Shown here: one piece after another, positions 8,105 through 16,755 of the stretch | Layout: every line of letters begins with the position of its first letter | Numbering within the stretch: the first letter of the stretch is position 1 | Assembly (NCBI GenBank): GCA_046327745.1 | Contig: JAXLXV010000018.1 | Coordinates: forward strand, 66,668-130,667 | Reading direction: 5' to 3' | From: JABAQJ01 sp046327745 | GTDB taxonomy: Bacteria; Gemmatimonadota; Gemmatimonadetes; Gemmatimonadales; Gemmatimonadaceae | DNA: 64,000 nucleotides | Program-made: the position numbers and the translations under genes | The notes under the pieces: generated by a model | Database searches by the model: none | Told to the model about the DNA's origin: nothing | The model's input: only the letters and a program-made list of their open reading frames with translations

Positions 8105-8204
8105 ATCGCTAGCCACAACGCAAAAGCACCTGCCTCACTTCCCGGGACAGCCCCAATACGAATGGCGCTGTTCTCAATCTCCTTTTTGCCACTGCCACCG
8201 CCCC

Positions 8205-10424
8205 ATGTCCACGACCTTTAACGCACGAAAGGCCGCGTTGCAGACGATCGCCTCGCGCAATGCCAAACCCAGCTCCCATAGCGGGAACGGCCAGGGGGAA
8301 GGCATCTCCGAATACTTCGGCATCAACACGTTTGGCGTTAGGCAGATGCGTTCCAAGCTCCCGAAAGACGCGTACGCCAAGCTGGTCAGCGCCATTCGCC
8401 ATGGCAAAAAGCTCGATGTCGACATCGCTCCGACGGTGGCCCAAGCTATTAAGGAATGGGCGATCGGTCGTGGCGCAACGCACTTCACTCACTGGTTTCT
8501 CCCACAGACCGGACTCACGGCCGAAAAGCACGATGCGTTCTTGGCCTTCGATGAGAACAAGCAGGCCATCGAACAGTTCTCCGGAGCACAGCTCATTCAG
8601 TCCGAGCCGGACGCCTCCTCGTTCCCTTCAGGCGGACTGCGTGCGACCTGGGAAGCGCGCGGGTACACGGCGTGGAATCCTGCCTCGCCGGTATTCATCG
8701 TCGAGTCAGGCAACGTGCGCACCCTGTGCATCCCTTCGGTCTTCATCGGCTACAACGGCGAAGCACTGGACGAGATGACCCCGCTCTTGCGGTCTTCAGA
8801 CGTTCTCTCCGCTCGGGCGACCGAATTGTTGGAGCTGATCGGCGACAAGGGGGTCATGCGCGTGCACACGACCCTCGGACCTGAGCAGGAGTACTTCCTG
8901 GTCGACCGCGGCCAGTTTGCCCTGCGCCCAGACCTCGTCATGGCCGGCCGTACCCTTATTGGGGCGCCGCCTCCGCGCGGTCAGCAGCTGGAAGATCACT
9001 ACTTCGGTGGCATTCCCGAGCGCATCCAGGCCTGCATCGCCGAGGTCGAGCATGAGCTGTACAAACTCGGCGTGCCGATCGTCACGCGGCATAACGAAGT
9101 TGCGCCTTCTCAGTTTGAGATGGCGCCGTTCTTCGAAGAAACCGACATCGCGGTCGACCACAACCAACTGGTGATGGCCGTACTGCGCCGTGTCGCGCTG
9201 CGCCACGGTCTGCAGGCGCTGTTGCACGAAAAGCCGTTCGCCGGTGTGAACGGCTCCGGTAAGCACTGCAACTGGTCCATGGCCATCACCGCCGACAATG
9301 CCTTAGATGGCGTGAACCTGTTGAAGCCCGGTAAGACACCGCATCAGAATGTCCGTTTCCTGATTTTCCTTGCCGCCGTGTTACGCGCCGTGCACAAGCA
9401 CGCGGGCGTTCTGCGTGCCGGCATTGGCACGTCTGGCAACGAACATCGCCTCGGCGCCAACGAAGCTCCGCCCGCGATCATCTCCGTGTTCATGGGCTCC
9501 ATGCTCACGCGACTGATCGAGGAAATGGCCGCCGGACGTCAGGGCCGTGGCGATGCCGGTGAACAGCTTATCGGCCTCGGCGTTGCCAAACTCCCCGAAA
9601 TCGAGAAGGACAATACTGATCGCAATCGTACGTCGCCGTTCGCCTTCACTGGTGCCAAGTTCGAGTTTCGCGCGGTCGGCAGCTCACAGTCGATCGCTTG
9701 GCCCATCACGTTGCTGAACGCCGCCGTTGCTGAGGCGCTCTCGGACCTCACGGATCAGGTCCGCGCTGAACTCAAGAAGACGAAGAAGGTTGATGACGCT
9801 GTGCTCAAGATCGTCCGTAAGGCCTTCCGCGAGACCGCGTCCGTTCGCTTCGAGGGCAACAACTACTCCGACGCCTGGGTGAAGGAAGCGGCCAAGCGGG
9901 GGTTGTTGAACCTGCGTCGCACGCCCGAGGCGCTGGCCCAGCTTATGACACCCGCCGCCAACAAGCTGCTGGTGGGACTTGGCATCCTGACAAAGCCGGA
10001 ACTCGAGTCGCGGTACCACATTCGACTCGAGCGCTACATCAAGGACATGCTCATTGAGATGCACACGCTCAAGGAAGTGGTCGACACGCTGGTCCTGCCC
10101 GCGGCGTTCTCCTACCTGCACACACTCACGTCAAGCGCTGCCGATGCCAAGGCAGCTGGCGTAAAGGTGATTCCGCAGGTGGACGCGGCCAATGAATTGG
10201 GCGCGCACGTCAAGGCGCTGCGTACCAGTCGCGAGGCCATGGTGAAGGTGCTGGAAAAGGCCGAGCATATGCACGAGGCGCCAGAGAAGGCAGCGAAGCT
10301 GCTGACGTCCGAGGGCGCGGATACCATGGCGGCGGTCCGCGCGGGTGCCGACGCGATCGAGTTGCTGATCTCCGACGATGCGTGGCCGTTGCCCAAGTAT
10401 CGTGAGATGCTGTTCCCGGTTTGA
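8205..10424 (+). CDS. glnN: Glutamine synthetase type III
   Basis: This 739-residue enzyme makes glutamine from glutamate, ammonia and ATP. GSIII-specific blocks are plain: the N-terminal YFGINTFG segment, KEWAIGRGATHFTHWF, TGLTAEKHDAFL, then the shared catalytic blocks GPEQEYFLVD, RHNEVAPSQFEMAP and FAGVNGSGKHCNWS. The ATG at 8205 fits the family length; an in-frame ORF extends 40 codons upstream across the predicted sigma-54 promoter and is unlikely to be translated. The gene has its own promoter region and a strong terminator, so it is monocistronic. Type III enzymes are not adenylylated, so control is probably transcriptional. Confidence 0.95.
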   Translation: MSTTFNARKAALQTIASRNAKPSSHSGNGQGEGISEYFGINTFGVRQMRSKLPKDAYAKLVSAIRHGKKLDVDIAPTVAQAIKEWAIGRGATHFTHWFLPQTGLTAEKHDAFLAFDENKQAIEQFSGAQLIQSEPDASSFPSGGLRATWEARGYTAWNPASPVFIVESGNVRTLCIPSVFIGYNGEALDEMTPLLRSSDVLSARATELLELIGDKGVMRVHTTLGPEQEYFLVDRGQFALRPDLVMAGRTLIGAPPPRGQQLEDHYFGGIPERIQACIAEVEHELYKLGVPIVTRHNEVAPSQFEMAPFFEETDIAVDHNQLVMAVLRRVALRHGLQALLHEKPFAGVNGSGKHCNWSMAITADNALDGVNLLKPGKTPHQNVRFLIFLAAVLRAVHKHAGVLRAGIGTSGNEHRLGANEAPPAIISVFMGSMLTRLIEEMAAGRQGRGDAGEQLIGLGVAKLPEIEKDNTDRNRTSPFAFTGAKFEFRAVGSSQSIAWPITLLNAAVAEALSDLTDQVRAELKKTKKVDDAVLKIVRKAFRETASVRFEGNNYSDAWVKEAAKRGLLNLRRTPEALAQLMTPAANKLLVGLGILTKPELESRYHIRLERYIKDMLIEMHTLKEVVDTLVLPAAFSYLHTLTSSAADAKAAGVKVIPQVDAANELGAHVKALRTSREAMVKVLEKAEHMHEAPEKAAKLLTSEGADTMAAVRAGADAIELLISDDAWPLPKYREMLFPV

Positions 10425-10442
10425 TCAACGCCTCAGGAACAC

Positions 10443-10477
10443 AGCCCGGTGCGCAGGTCGCGTACCGGGCTTTTTTT
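10443..10477 (+). terminator. Rho-independent terminator of the GSIII gene
   Basis: An 8-bp perfect stem (AGCCCGGT / ACCGGGCT) closes a 13-nt loop and is followed by seven T residues. It lies 18 bp after the GSIII stop and just before the stop of the convergent dehydratase gene. Confidence 0.9.
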
Positions 10478-10482
10478 CTTGG

Positions 10483-11448
10483 TTACAGGATGCGCCGAAG
10501 GGTTTCACCGCTCACGTTCGCACCACACAAGACGATTGCCGTGACGCCGTGACAGTGCGGCGCCAGTCGCCGGTACGCCGCAACAGCCACCCCTGCCGCG
10601 CCCTCCACCAGTACATGTTCAACCGTTAGGCAATGTCGCATGGCGTCGGCAATGTCGTCCTCGGACACGGTCACCCATTCGTCGACCAGCCGCTGGCAGA
10701 TCGGAAAGGTGATGCTGCCAGCTTCAATTCCACCGGCCGTACCGTCGGAAAGTGTCGGCAGTGAGGGCAGGTCCAGGATAGTGCCAGCTGCAACGGATTT
10801 CGCCATGACGGCAGAGTGCTCGGGAAGGCATCCAACCACTCGAACGCTCGGCATGTATGACTTCAGGTCAATCGCCATGCCACCGATCAGTCCCCCGCCC
10901 CCAACCGCGACAAAGACGGTGTCGATGCTTGGGAGCTGTCGTCGAAGCTCACTCCCCAACGTTCCCTGACCCGCCAGAACGTCGGGATCATTGTATGGCG
11001 ATACGTACACGCAGCCACGCGCCTGTGCGACCGCGCGCGCCTCGAGTTCCGTGTCCAATCCGTCCGTGCCGAACAGGGTCACCGTCGCTCCCAGGCGGCG
11101 GATCGCGTTCACTTTTGGCTTGGCCGCGTGTTCCGGTACAAAGACCTCGGCGGTGATGCCCAACGCCTCCGCGGCCCACGCCACCGCCGCGCCGTGGTTA
11201 CCCGAGGACGCGGCGATCACGCCGCGCTCGCGCTCTTCGTCTGAGAGACGAAGCAGTCGATTGAACGCCCCCCGCAGCTTGAACGAACCGCTGTGCTGAA
11301 TATTCTCCAGCTTGAGGTAGACTTCCCCGTGTCCGTCCTCCAGGGCCCGTGAGCGTTCGACGGGCGTTTCGCGCACGTACGGTCGAATGCGCGAGTCCGC
11401 AGCCTCGATCTGGTTCCGCAGCTGAGTATCCGTGACGGTAAGCGGCAT
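10483..11448 (-). CDS. Second threonine/serine dehydratase-like PLP enzyme
   Basis: This 321-residue enzyme is a fold-type II PLP protein paralogous to 5025-5996. It has HSGSFKLRGAFN with the Schiff-base lysine, AASSGNHGAAVAW, GGGGLIGG and SGETL at the end. It too lacks an ACT domain. The ATG at 11448 lies five bases after the glnA stop, so the two genes form a glnA-dehydratase operon. That pairing links ammonia release from hydroxy amino acids with ammonia capture, though this is inference. The exact substrate (threonine, serine or threo-3-hydroxyaspartate) cannot be assigned. Confidence 0.87.
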   Translation of the reverse strand: MPLTVTDTQLRNQIEAADSRIRPYVRETPVERSRALEDGHGEVYLKLENIQHSGSFKLRGAFNRLLRLSDEERERGVIAASSGNHGAAVAWAAEALGITAEVFVPEHAAKPKVNAIRRLGATVTLFGTDGLDTELEARAVAQARGCVYVSPYNDPDVLAGQGTLGSELRRQLPSIDTVFVAVGGGGLIGGMAIDLKSYMPSVRVVGCLPEHSAVMAKSVAAGTILDLPSLPTLSDGTAGGIEAGSITFPICQRLVDEWVTVSEDDIADAMRHCLTVEHVLVEGAAGVAVAAYRRLAPHCHGVTAIVLCGANVSGETLRRIL

Positions 11449-11453
11449 GCGAC

Positions 11454-12797
11454 TCAGTACTTGAGCAAGTAGTTCTCCAACTCCCACTGCGTGACTTGCG
11501 TGATGTAGTCGTGCCACTCCTGTCGCTTGGCATGCAGGAAGTTCTTGGCCACGTGGTCGCCTAACGCCTCCAGAATCACATCGTCTTTTTCCAACTCGTC
11601 GCACGCTTCGTTCAGGTCTTTCGGAAGGTCGTCGATGCGCAATCGTCGCTTCTCTCGGAACGACATCTCGAAGATGTTGGTGTCGACCGGCTCGCGATGG
11701 TCCGCCTGGGTCGCAATGCCATCCAAGCCCGACGCCAGCATCACCGCGAGCGCAAGGTATGGATTCGCCGAGGGATCCGGCATTCGCACCTCCACGCGCG
11801 TGCCGGTCCCGCGGCGAGCAGGCACGCGAATGAGCGGCGAGCGGTTCCGCATGGACCACGCGACATTCACCGGCGCCTCATAGCCCGGCACCAGTCGCTT
11901 GTACGAATTGACCAAAGGGTTGGTAATCGCACAAAAGCCGCGCGCGTGCTTCAGCAGCCCGCCGATATAGTGCAGGGCGACGGACGACAGTTCCCACGGC
12001 GCGCTGGCATCCCAGAAGGAGTTTTCCTTGCCGCGAAACAACGACTGGTGGGTGTGCATGCCGCTGCCGTTCTGCCCGAAAATCGGCTTCGGCATGAACG
12101 ACGCCGTCAGCCCAAACTGTTGCGCGACGTACTTCACGACGAATCGGAACGTCGTGATGTTGTCAGCCGTCGTTAGGGCGTCCGCATAACGAAAGTCGAT
12201 CTCATGCTGGCCATGGGCAACCTCGTGGTGGGCCGCCTCCACCTCAAACCCCATTTGCTCTAACGCGCCGACGATCGCACGTCGCGCATCTTCGCCCAAG
12301 TCCGCCGGCGCCAAATCGAAATATCCGCCAACGTCATGCGTCGCGGTCGCCGCTTCTCCTCGCTCACCCAACTTGAACATGAAGAACTCGGCTTCCATCC
12401 CGGCATTCATGGTGAAGCCCATCTCGGCCGCGCGGCCAATCTGGCGTTTCAAAATGCGGCGGGGATCCCCTTCGAACGGCGCGCCATCCGGGGTACTGAT
12501 GTCACACAACAGGCGCGCAACACGCTGCTCTGGATCACCCCACGGAAGCACCCGAAACGTCGTCAGGTCAGGTGACAGGAGCATGTCCGACTCTTCAATC
12601 CGCACAAACCCTTGAATCGAGGAGCCGTCGAAGAGAATGTCGCCGGCGAGCGCCTTCTCGAACTGTGAGCGCGGAATCTCGACATTCTTGTTGACGCCCA
12701 GGATGTCGGTGAACTGCAGCCGCAAAAAGCGCACGTTGTGCTTCGCGGCGTACTGCAGGACGTCGGACGTGGTTGCGCCCGTAAAATCGTGAGGCAT
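11454..12797 (-). CDS. glnA: Glutamine synthetase type I (alpha subtype)
   Basis: This 447-residue enzyme has the GSI blocks FDGSSIQGF, MEAEFFMF, FMPKPIFGQNGSGMHTHQSL and NPLVNSYKRLVPG, and ends in a Bacillus-like C-terminus. The adenylylation tyrosine segment of GSI-beta is absent (the region reads REKRRLRIDDLPKDL), so activity is probably controlled by feedback or protein partners rather than adenylylation. I chose the ATG at 12797 from family alignment; the open frame continues to 12932 with no better start and no clear Shine-Dalgarno. It is the second glutamine synthetase within 3 kb. The divergent region 12798-12956 should hold its promoter. Confidence 0.93.
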   Translation of the reverse strand: MPHDFTGATTSDVLQYAAKHNVRFLRLQFTDILGVNKNVEIPRSQFEKALAGDILFDGSSIQGFVRIEESDMLLSPDLTTFRVLPWGDPEQRVARLLCDISTPDGAPFEGDPRRILKRQIGRAAEMGFTMNAGMEAEFFMFKLGERGEAATATHDVGGYFDLAPADLGEDARRAIVGALEQMGFEVEAAHHEVAHGQHEIDFRYADALTTADNITTFRFVVKYVAQQFGLTASFMPKPIFGQNGSGMHTHQSLFRGKENSFWDASAPWELSSVALHYIGGLLKHARGFCAITNPLVNSYKRLVPGYEAPVNVAWSMRNRSPLIRVPARRGTGTRVEVRMPDPSANPYLALAVMLASGLDGIATQADHREPVDTNIFEMSFREKRRLRIDDLPKDLNEACDELEKDDVILEALGDHVAKNFLHAKRQEWHDYITQVTQWELENYLLKY

Positions 12798-12956
12798 GGC
12801 GATCAAGGCGGGTTTCGTGACATCGTGATGCGCGCCACCGCGCGACATTCCGACCCCGGGAAGGTTAGCCCGCGGCCTTCCACCCCTCAATGAGCGAGAG
12901 CGTCGGCGACTCGCGTCGCTAGCCCGCATCAACTGCTGCTCTTACCTTCTTCCTTC

Positions 12957-13784
12957 ATGTCCTCCACTTCCAAGCCGACGGTGCCCTGCCCCGCGTGCGG
13001 CGCCAATACGTCGGGCAAGTTCTGCGGCGAGTGCGGAGCCCCAGTGCGCGGCGCCCTATGCTCGGCCTGCCGAGCGCCGCTCACTCCCGGCGCCGCCTTT
13101 TGCCACCGGTGCGGCGTCGCGGTTGGTGCAGCTGGCCCCTCCCGTTCAGCCGCAGGGCCGACAGCGTCTGGCCAGCCTTCTGGAGCAAAGCGCACAAGCT
13201 TTGTTCCTTGGAGCATTGCGGCCCTTGCCTTTATCGCCGTCGTCGCGATCCTTGCCGGCCAACGGTTCGGATCCGACAGCAGCAGCGCCCCACAGCCCGG
13301 AGATGCGCCACCCATGTCGCTGGGCGCAGGTGGTCAGGGCGTCGTGCGTGCTCCTGACATCTCCTCGCTGTCGCCACGTGAACGCGCGGACCGGTTATAT
13401 GACCGCATGATGCGCTTAGCGTCGGAGAACAAGAACGACAGCGTGCAGTTCTTCGCTCCCATGGCCCTTTCCGCGTACGAAAACCTCGGCCCGCTCGACA
13501 CCGATCTCCATTATGACTTCGGCCGGATCGCCGAGATTTCTGGAAACTTGGACGTGGCCCAAGCGCAGGCTGACTCAATTCTGCGACAGAACCCTACACA
13601 CTTGCTGGGGCTCATCCTCGCCAGCCGCGTGGCTACCTTGCGCGGCAATGCAGGTCGGAGCGCCACGCTGCTGAAGCAGCTGCTACAGGCTGAACCCGCA
13701 GAGACCAAGAAAGGTCTCGACGAGTATACGCGCCATCGAGGTGACATCGACGTGGCCCTGTCCGAGGCCCGCGCGCGCAAATAG
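12957..13784 (+). CDS. Double zinc-ribbon membrane protein with TPR-like C-terminal domain
   Basis: This 275-residue protein starts with four CxxC pairs (CPACG, CGECG, CSACR, CHRCG within residues 10-60), a double zinc ribbon. A Ser/Pro-rich linker and one membrane segment (about residues 85-105) follow. The C-terminal 140 residues are helical, with LHYDFGRIAEISGNLDVAQAQADSIL and similar repeats that look like tetratricopeptide units. The topology would put the zinc ribbons in the cytoplasm and the repeats outside. The function is unknown; a scaffold or envelope-sensing role is possible. It is divergent from glnA and followed by mqnD. Confidence 0.75.
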   Translation: MSSTSKPTVPCPACGANTSGKFCGECGAPVRGALCSACRAPLTPGAAFCHRCGVAVGAAGPSRSAAGPTASGQPSGAKRTSFVPWSIAALAFIAVVAILAGQRFGSDSSSAPQPGDAPPMSLGAGGQGVVRAPDISSLSPRERADRLYDRMMRLASENKNDSVQFFAPMALSAYENLGPLDTDLHYDFGRIAEISGNLDVAQAQADSILRQNPTHLLGLILASRVATLRGNAGRSATLLKQLLQAEPAETKKGLDEYTRHRGDIDVALSEARARK

Positions 13785-13859
13785 CGAGTCTGGCGGCGCA
13801 TGGTAGTCGATGCCGCCAGCTTGCCACTCGCTTCACAACATTCCATTCCGCACACGTAC

Positions 13860-14693
13860 ATGCCGACCATCACGGTCTGTCATAGCCCCGACTCCGACGA
13901 TGCCTTCATGTTCTACGCCCTGGCATCGGGGAAGGTCGACACCGACGGGATCACCTACGTTCACGAGCTCCGTGACATCGAAACGCTGAATCAGCGCGCC
14001 CTGAAAGGCGAGTTGGAGGTGACCGCCGTTTCGATTCACGCGTACGCATACCTGAGTGATCGCTACGCACTGCTGCCGCACGGCGCGTCCATGGGCGATC
14101 GCTATGGCCCGCGATTAGTCGCTCGCTCGCCCATTACACGAAGCGACGTGGCCGGAAAGCGCATTGCCATCCCCGGCCTCCTGACCAGCGCCTATTTGGC
14201 ACTCAGGCTATTCGAACCCAATTTCGAAGCGGTGGTCACGCCATTCGACCAGATCGAGCAGGCGGTCATGGATGGATCTGTTGACCTTGGACTGCTCATC
14301 CACGAGGGACAGCTCACCTACGGCGACAATGGACTGTCCCTCGTCGCCGACATGGGCGAGTGGTGGTATTCAGAGACTGGTCTGCCGCTGCCGTTGGGAG
14401 GGAACGTCGTTCGCAAGGATCTAGGCGATGCGATGATTCGGAAGATTTCGCGCCACTTACGAAGCAGTATAAAGCATGCATTAGATCACCGCGGAGCGGC
14501 GCTCGATCATGCCATGCAGTTCGCGCGTGGACTCGAGCGCGAGAAGGCCGACACCTTCGTCGGTATGTACGTCAACGACTGGACGCTGGACTATGGCGCA
14601 AAGGGACGAGAAAGCGTCCGCAAGTTCCTTGATCGCGGCGTAAAAGCCGGAATCATCAACAGACCGGTTGTGGTCGAATTCGTTGAAGACTAG
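13860..14693 (+). CDS. mqnD: 1,4-dihydroxy-6-naphthoate synthase, futalosine menaquinone pathway
   Basis: This 277-residue periplasmic-binding-protein-fold enzyme acts late in the futalosine pathway, converting cyclic de-hypoxanthine futalosine to 1,4-dihydroxy-6-naphthoate. The family start CHSPDSDDAFMFYAL, the ALKGELEVTAVS block, YGPRLVAR and GLLIHEGQLTY are all present, and the length matches characterised MqnD. The ATG at 13860 is the correct start by alignment. No other mqn gene is in the window. It shows that menaquinone is the respiratory quinone and is made without the MenF-MenB route. Confidence 0.93.
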   Translation: MPTITVCHSPDSDDAFMFYALASGKVDTDGITYVHELRDIETLNQRALKGELEVTAVSIHAYAYLSDRYALLPHGASMGDRYGPRLVARSPITRSDVAGKRIAIPGLLTSAYLALRLFEPNFEAVVTPFDQIEQAVMDGSVDLGLLIHEGQLTYGDNGLSLVADMGEWWYSETGLPLPLGGNVVRKDLGDAMIRKISRHLRSSIKHALDHRGAALDHAMQFARGLEREKADTFVGMYVNDWTLDYGAKGRESVRKFLDRGVKAGIINRPVVVEFVED

Positions 14694-14799
14694 TGACAAC
14701 CGCGATTGCCGGCGGACGGTTGGGCAGTTTCTTTCCGCCGCGGACGTGCGTGGGTAGCGTCCTGCGCTTCGGTGTGGTGGTGCATAGCGAGTGGTGAAC

Positions 14800-15894
14800 A
14801 TGTCCGAGCTTGAGAGCGACGCTTCCGTTCTTCACCAGATGATCGGTGATCCCCAGCGCAAACGACTGCTGGTGGTCGACGACGAAGAGTCGATGCGAGT
14901 GGCCATCAGCCGCTTTCTCCGTTCTCGGGGCTACGAGGTGGAGACCGCTTCATCCGCCACTGAAGCGCTGGCGCGACTTCAGGCAGCGCGGTTCGCCGGT
15001 ATGATCTGCGACATCCGTATGCCAGGTATGTCCGGCGTCGAGCTGCTCCCTCGCGCGCTCGCGGTCGATCCTGACCTCGCCGTCATGATGCTGACCGCGG
15101 TCAACGACAGTCAAACCGCGGCGCAGTCTCTCTCCAAGGGCGCCGGTGAGTACCTCATAAAACCCGTCGAACTGGGCGAGCTCCACATCGCGTTGGAGCG
15201 CGTCCTGAATCGCCGCTTCATTGCCATGGAACGCCGCAATGTCGAACGCCTCATTGCGGATGAAGTGGATCGGCGCGCCGTTTCGTTGGAGCATGACCGC
15301 GAGGAGCTGTACGCGCGATCGGTTGCCTCCCTTGCCCTGGCGATCTCACTCTCAGAGTCAAAGGACCACTACTTCGCCGGCACATCCGCTCGCGTCACCG
15401 CGCTGAGCCAGGCGATCGCCGAAGTCCTTCAACTCAATTCCGACACGCGAGAGGATGTCGGTACCGCCGCTCGACTACATGACGTCGGCAGGCTCGCCCT
15501 ACCGGATGCGATCCTCCACAAAGTGGCGCCCCTGACGCCAGAAGAAGTTCTTCAGGTGCGAGACCACGTGCGCCTTGGTGTTGAGGTGCTGTCACCACTG
15601 CTATTCCGTGGACTGGTCCTCGAATTCGTGCACGACCATCACGAACGGTGGGATGGATCGGGGTACCCCAGCCGCCGCGCCGGCGAGCGCATCTCCGTTG
15701 GCGGACGCATACTCGCGGCCGCCGACGCGTTCGTTGCCCTCACGTCACGGCTAGCGTACCGCGCAGCAATTTCCCCCGACGATGCAATCGCTCGCATGGC
15801 GTCGGAGGTTGGCCTGCAATTCGAGCCAGCGGTGTTTCGGGCCTTAGAGAGCGTCGTGCGAGAGCAGCGGGTGCTTGGCCTAACGGCTGATTGA
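14800..15894 (+). CDS. Response regulator with HD-GYP domain (probable cyclic-di-GMP phosphodiesterase)
   Basis: This protein has about 364 residues from the ATG at 14800 (GTG at 14791 is possible). Residues 20-135 are a receiver domain with the acidic pocket VVDDEE, phospho-acceptor Asp in ICDIRMPG and the KP switch residue. A helical linker leads to an HD-GYP domain with RLHDVGRLALPD and HHERWDGSGYP. The usual HDIGK reads HDVGR here, but the metal-binding His and Asp and the GYP signature remain, so c-di-GMP hydrolysis is likely. No histidine kinase is adjacent, so the input is unknown. Confidence 0.88.
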   Translation: MSELESDASVLHQMIGDPQRKRLLVVDDEESMRVAISRFLRSRGYEVETASSATEALARLQAARFAGMICDIRMPGMSGVELLPRALAVDPDLAVMMLTAVNDSQTAAQSLSKGAGEYLIKPVELGELHIALERVLNRRFIAMERRNVERLIADEVDRRAVSLEHDREELYARSVASLALAISLSESKDHYFAGTSARVTALSQAIAEVLQLNSDTREDVGTAARLHDVGRLALPDAILHKVAPLTPEEVLQVRDHVRLGVEVLSPLLFRGLVLEFVHDHHERWDGSGYPSRRAGERISVGGRILAAADAFVALTSRLAYRAAISPDDAIARMASEVGLQFEPAVFRALESVVREQRVLGLTAD

Positions 15895-15899
15895 CCTGC

Positions 15900-15964
15900 A
15901 CGGCGCCGCTTCCCCCCTTGGCGCCGTCCAGACGCTTGACGGACACGCGCGACCGTTGTACTAG
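15900..15964 (+). promoter_or_regulatory. Hairpin after the HD-GYP gene and promoter for the H1-like gene
   Basis: Arms 15900-15907 and 15920-15927 (ACGGCGCC / GGCGCCGT) form an 8-bp stem without a T tract, so termination is doubtful. Just downstream TTGACG (15936-15941), 17 bp and TACTAG (15959-15964) make a good housekeeping promoter. It leaves a 5' untranslated leader of about 118 nt before the H1-like gene. Confidence 0.55.
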
Positions 15965-16088
15965 GGAGTCTGGATTCTGCGCGTGTCTGCTTCGACGCAG
16001 TCAGACGGCGCCAGCGACGTGAGGACACCCACGGTTCGTCGCGCAGTCCACACGCTTTTCAATGTGCTCACCCTTGTAAGGAGGCCAC

Positions 16089-16655
16089 ATGCCGCGGGAC
16101 GCGGAGTGGGATGACAAGCTGCATTTTTCCGATCGCGACGATGATGTAGAAGACGTCGGCTATGGCGGTGGGTCATCGTCGTATGACGATGATGACGACG
16201 ATGAAGGCGGGTGGGGATCCACCAAACACCAAGAAGATCTCTGGGACGAACCGGAAGACGCGGCCCTGGAAGATGACGAGGAAGCGCCCGACGCTGACGA
16301 GGACGACGGTGAGGAGGAGGAAGAGGTAGTCTTCCCACCACCGAGCGTTCGTCGCGTTGCACCGCCACCCCAGCCGCCCGCTGCGGCCCCAGCCGCTCCC
16401 AAGGCGGCGCCCGCGCCAAAAGCCGCGGCAAAGCCCCCAGCAGCTCCGGCAAAGGCACCCGCTAAGGCGGCGGCGCCTCCAAAGCAGGTAAAAAAGGAAC
16501 CCGCCAAGAAGGTGGCCGCCAAGAAAGCCGCGCCAAAGAAGAAGGCCGTAGTCAAGAAAGCTGCACCTAAGAAGGTCGCCAAGAAGCCAACGGCGCCGAA
16601 AAAGGCCGCAAAAAAGGCGGCTCCGGCAAAGAAGGCGAAACCCAAGAAGAAGTAG
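16089..16655 (+). CDS. Bipolar acidic / lysine-alanine-proline-rich histone-H1-like protein
   Basis: This 188-residue low-complexity protein has a strongly acidic first half (Asp/Glu runs to about residue 80), a Pro-rich hinge and a C-terminal 100 residues of PAAK/KKAA-type repeats like eukaryotic H1 tails and bacterial Hc1-like proteins. A perfect Shine-Dalgarno (AAGGAGG) precedes the ATG and a strong terminator follows, so it is a real, probably well-expressed single gene. The basic tail should bind DNA or RNA. The acidic half may mask it or contact proteins. The opposite-strand Ala/Phe-rich frame is a shadow of the biased codons. Confidence 0.8.
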   Translation: MPRDAEWDDKLHFSDRDDDVEDVGYGGGSSSYDDDDDDEGGWGSTKHQEDLWDEPEDAALEDDEEAPDADEDDGEEEEEVVFPPPSVRRVAPPPQPPAAAPAAPKAAPAPKAAAKPPAAPAKAPAKAAAPPKQVKKEPAKKVAAKKAAPKKKAVVKKAAPKKVAKKPTAPKKAAKKAAPAKKAKPKKK

Positions 16656-16674
16656 GATCCTTCTTGGCCAAACA

Positions 16675-16707
16675 GGGCGAGGCGCGACTGGCGCCTCGCC
16701 CTTTTTT
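16675..16707 (+). terminator. Rho-independent terminator of the H1-like gene
   Basis: An 11-bp perfect stem (GGGCGAGGCGC / GCGCCTCGCCC, loop GACTG) is followed by six T residues, 20 bp after the stop codon. Confidence 0.93.
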
Positions 16708-16755
16708 GTCGGTGCGGCTGGCGCTCTCCATCACTGTCGCCATAATGTTGGCACC

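Noticed and set aside
16160..16645. Phe/Ala/Ser-rich minus-strand ORF
   Set aside because: It is the antisense of the Lys/Ala repeats of the H1-like gene.
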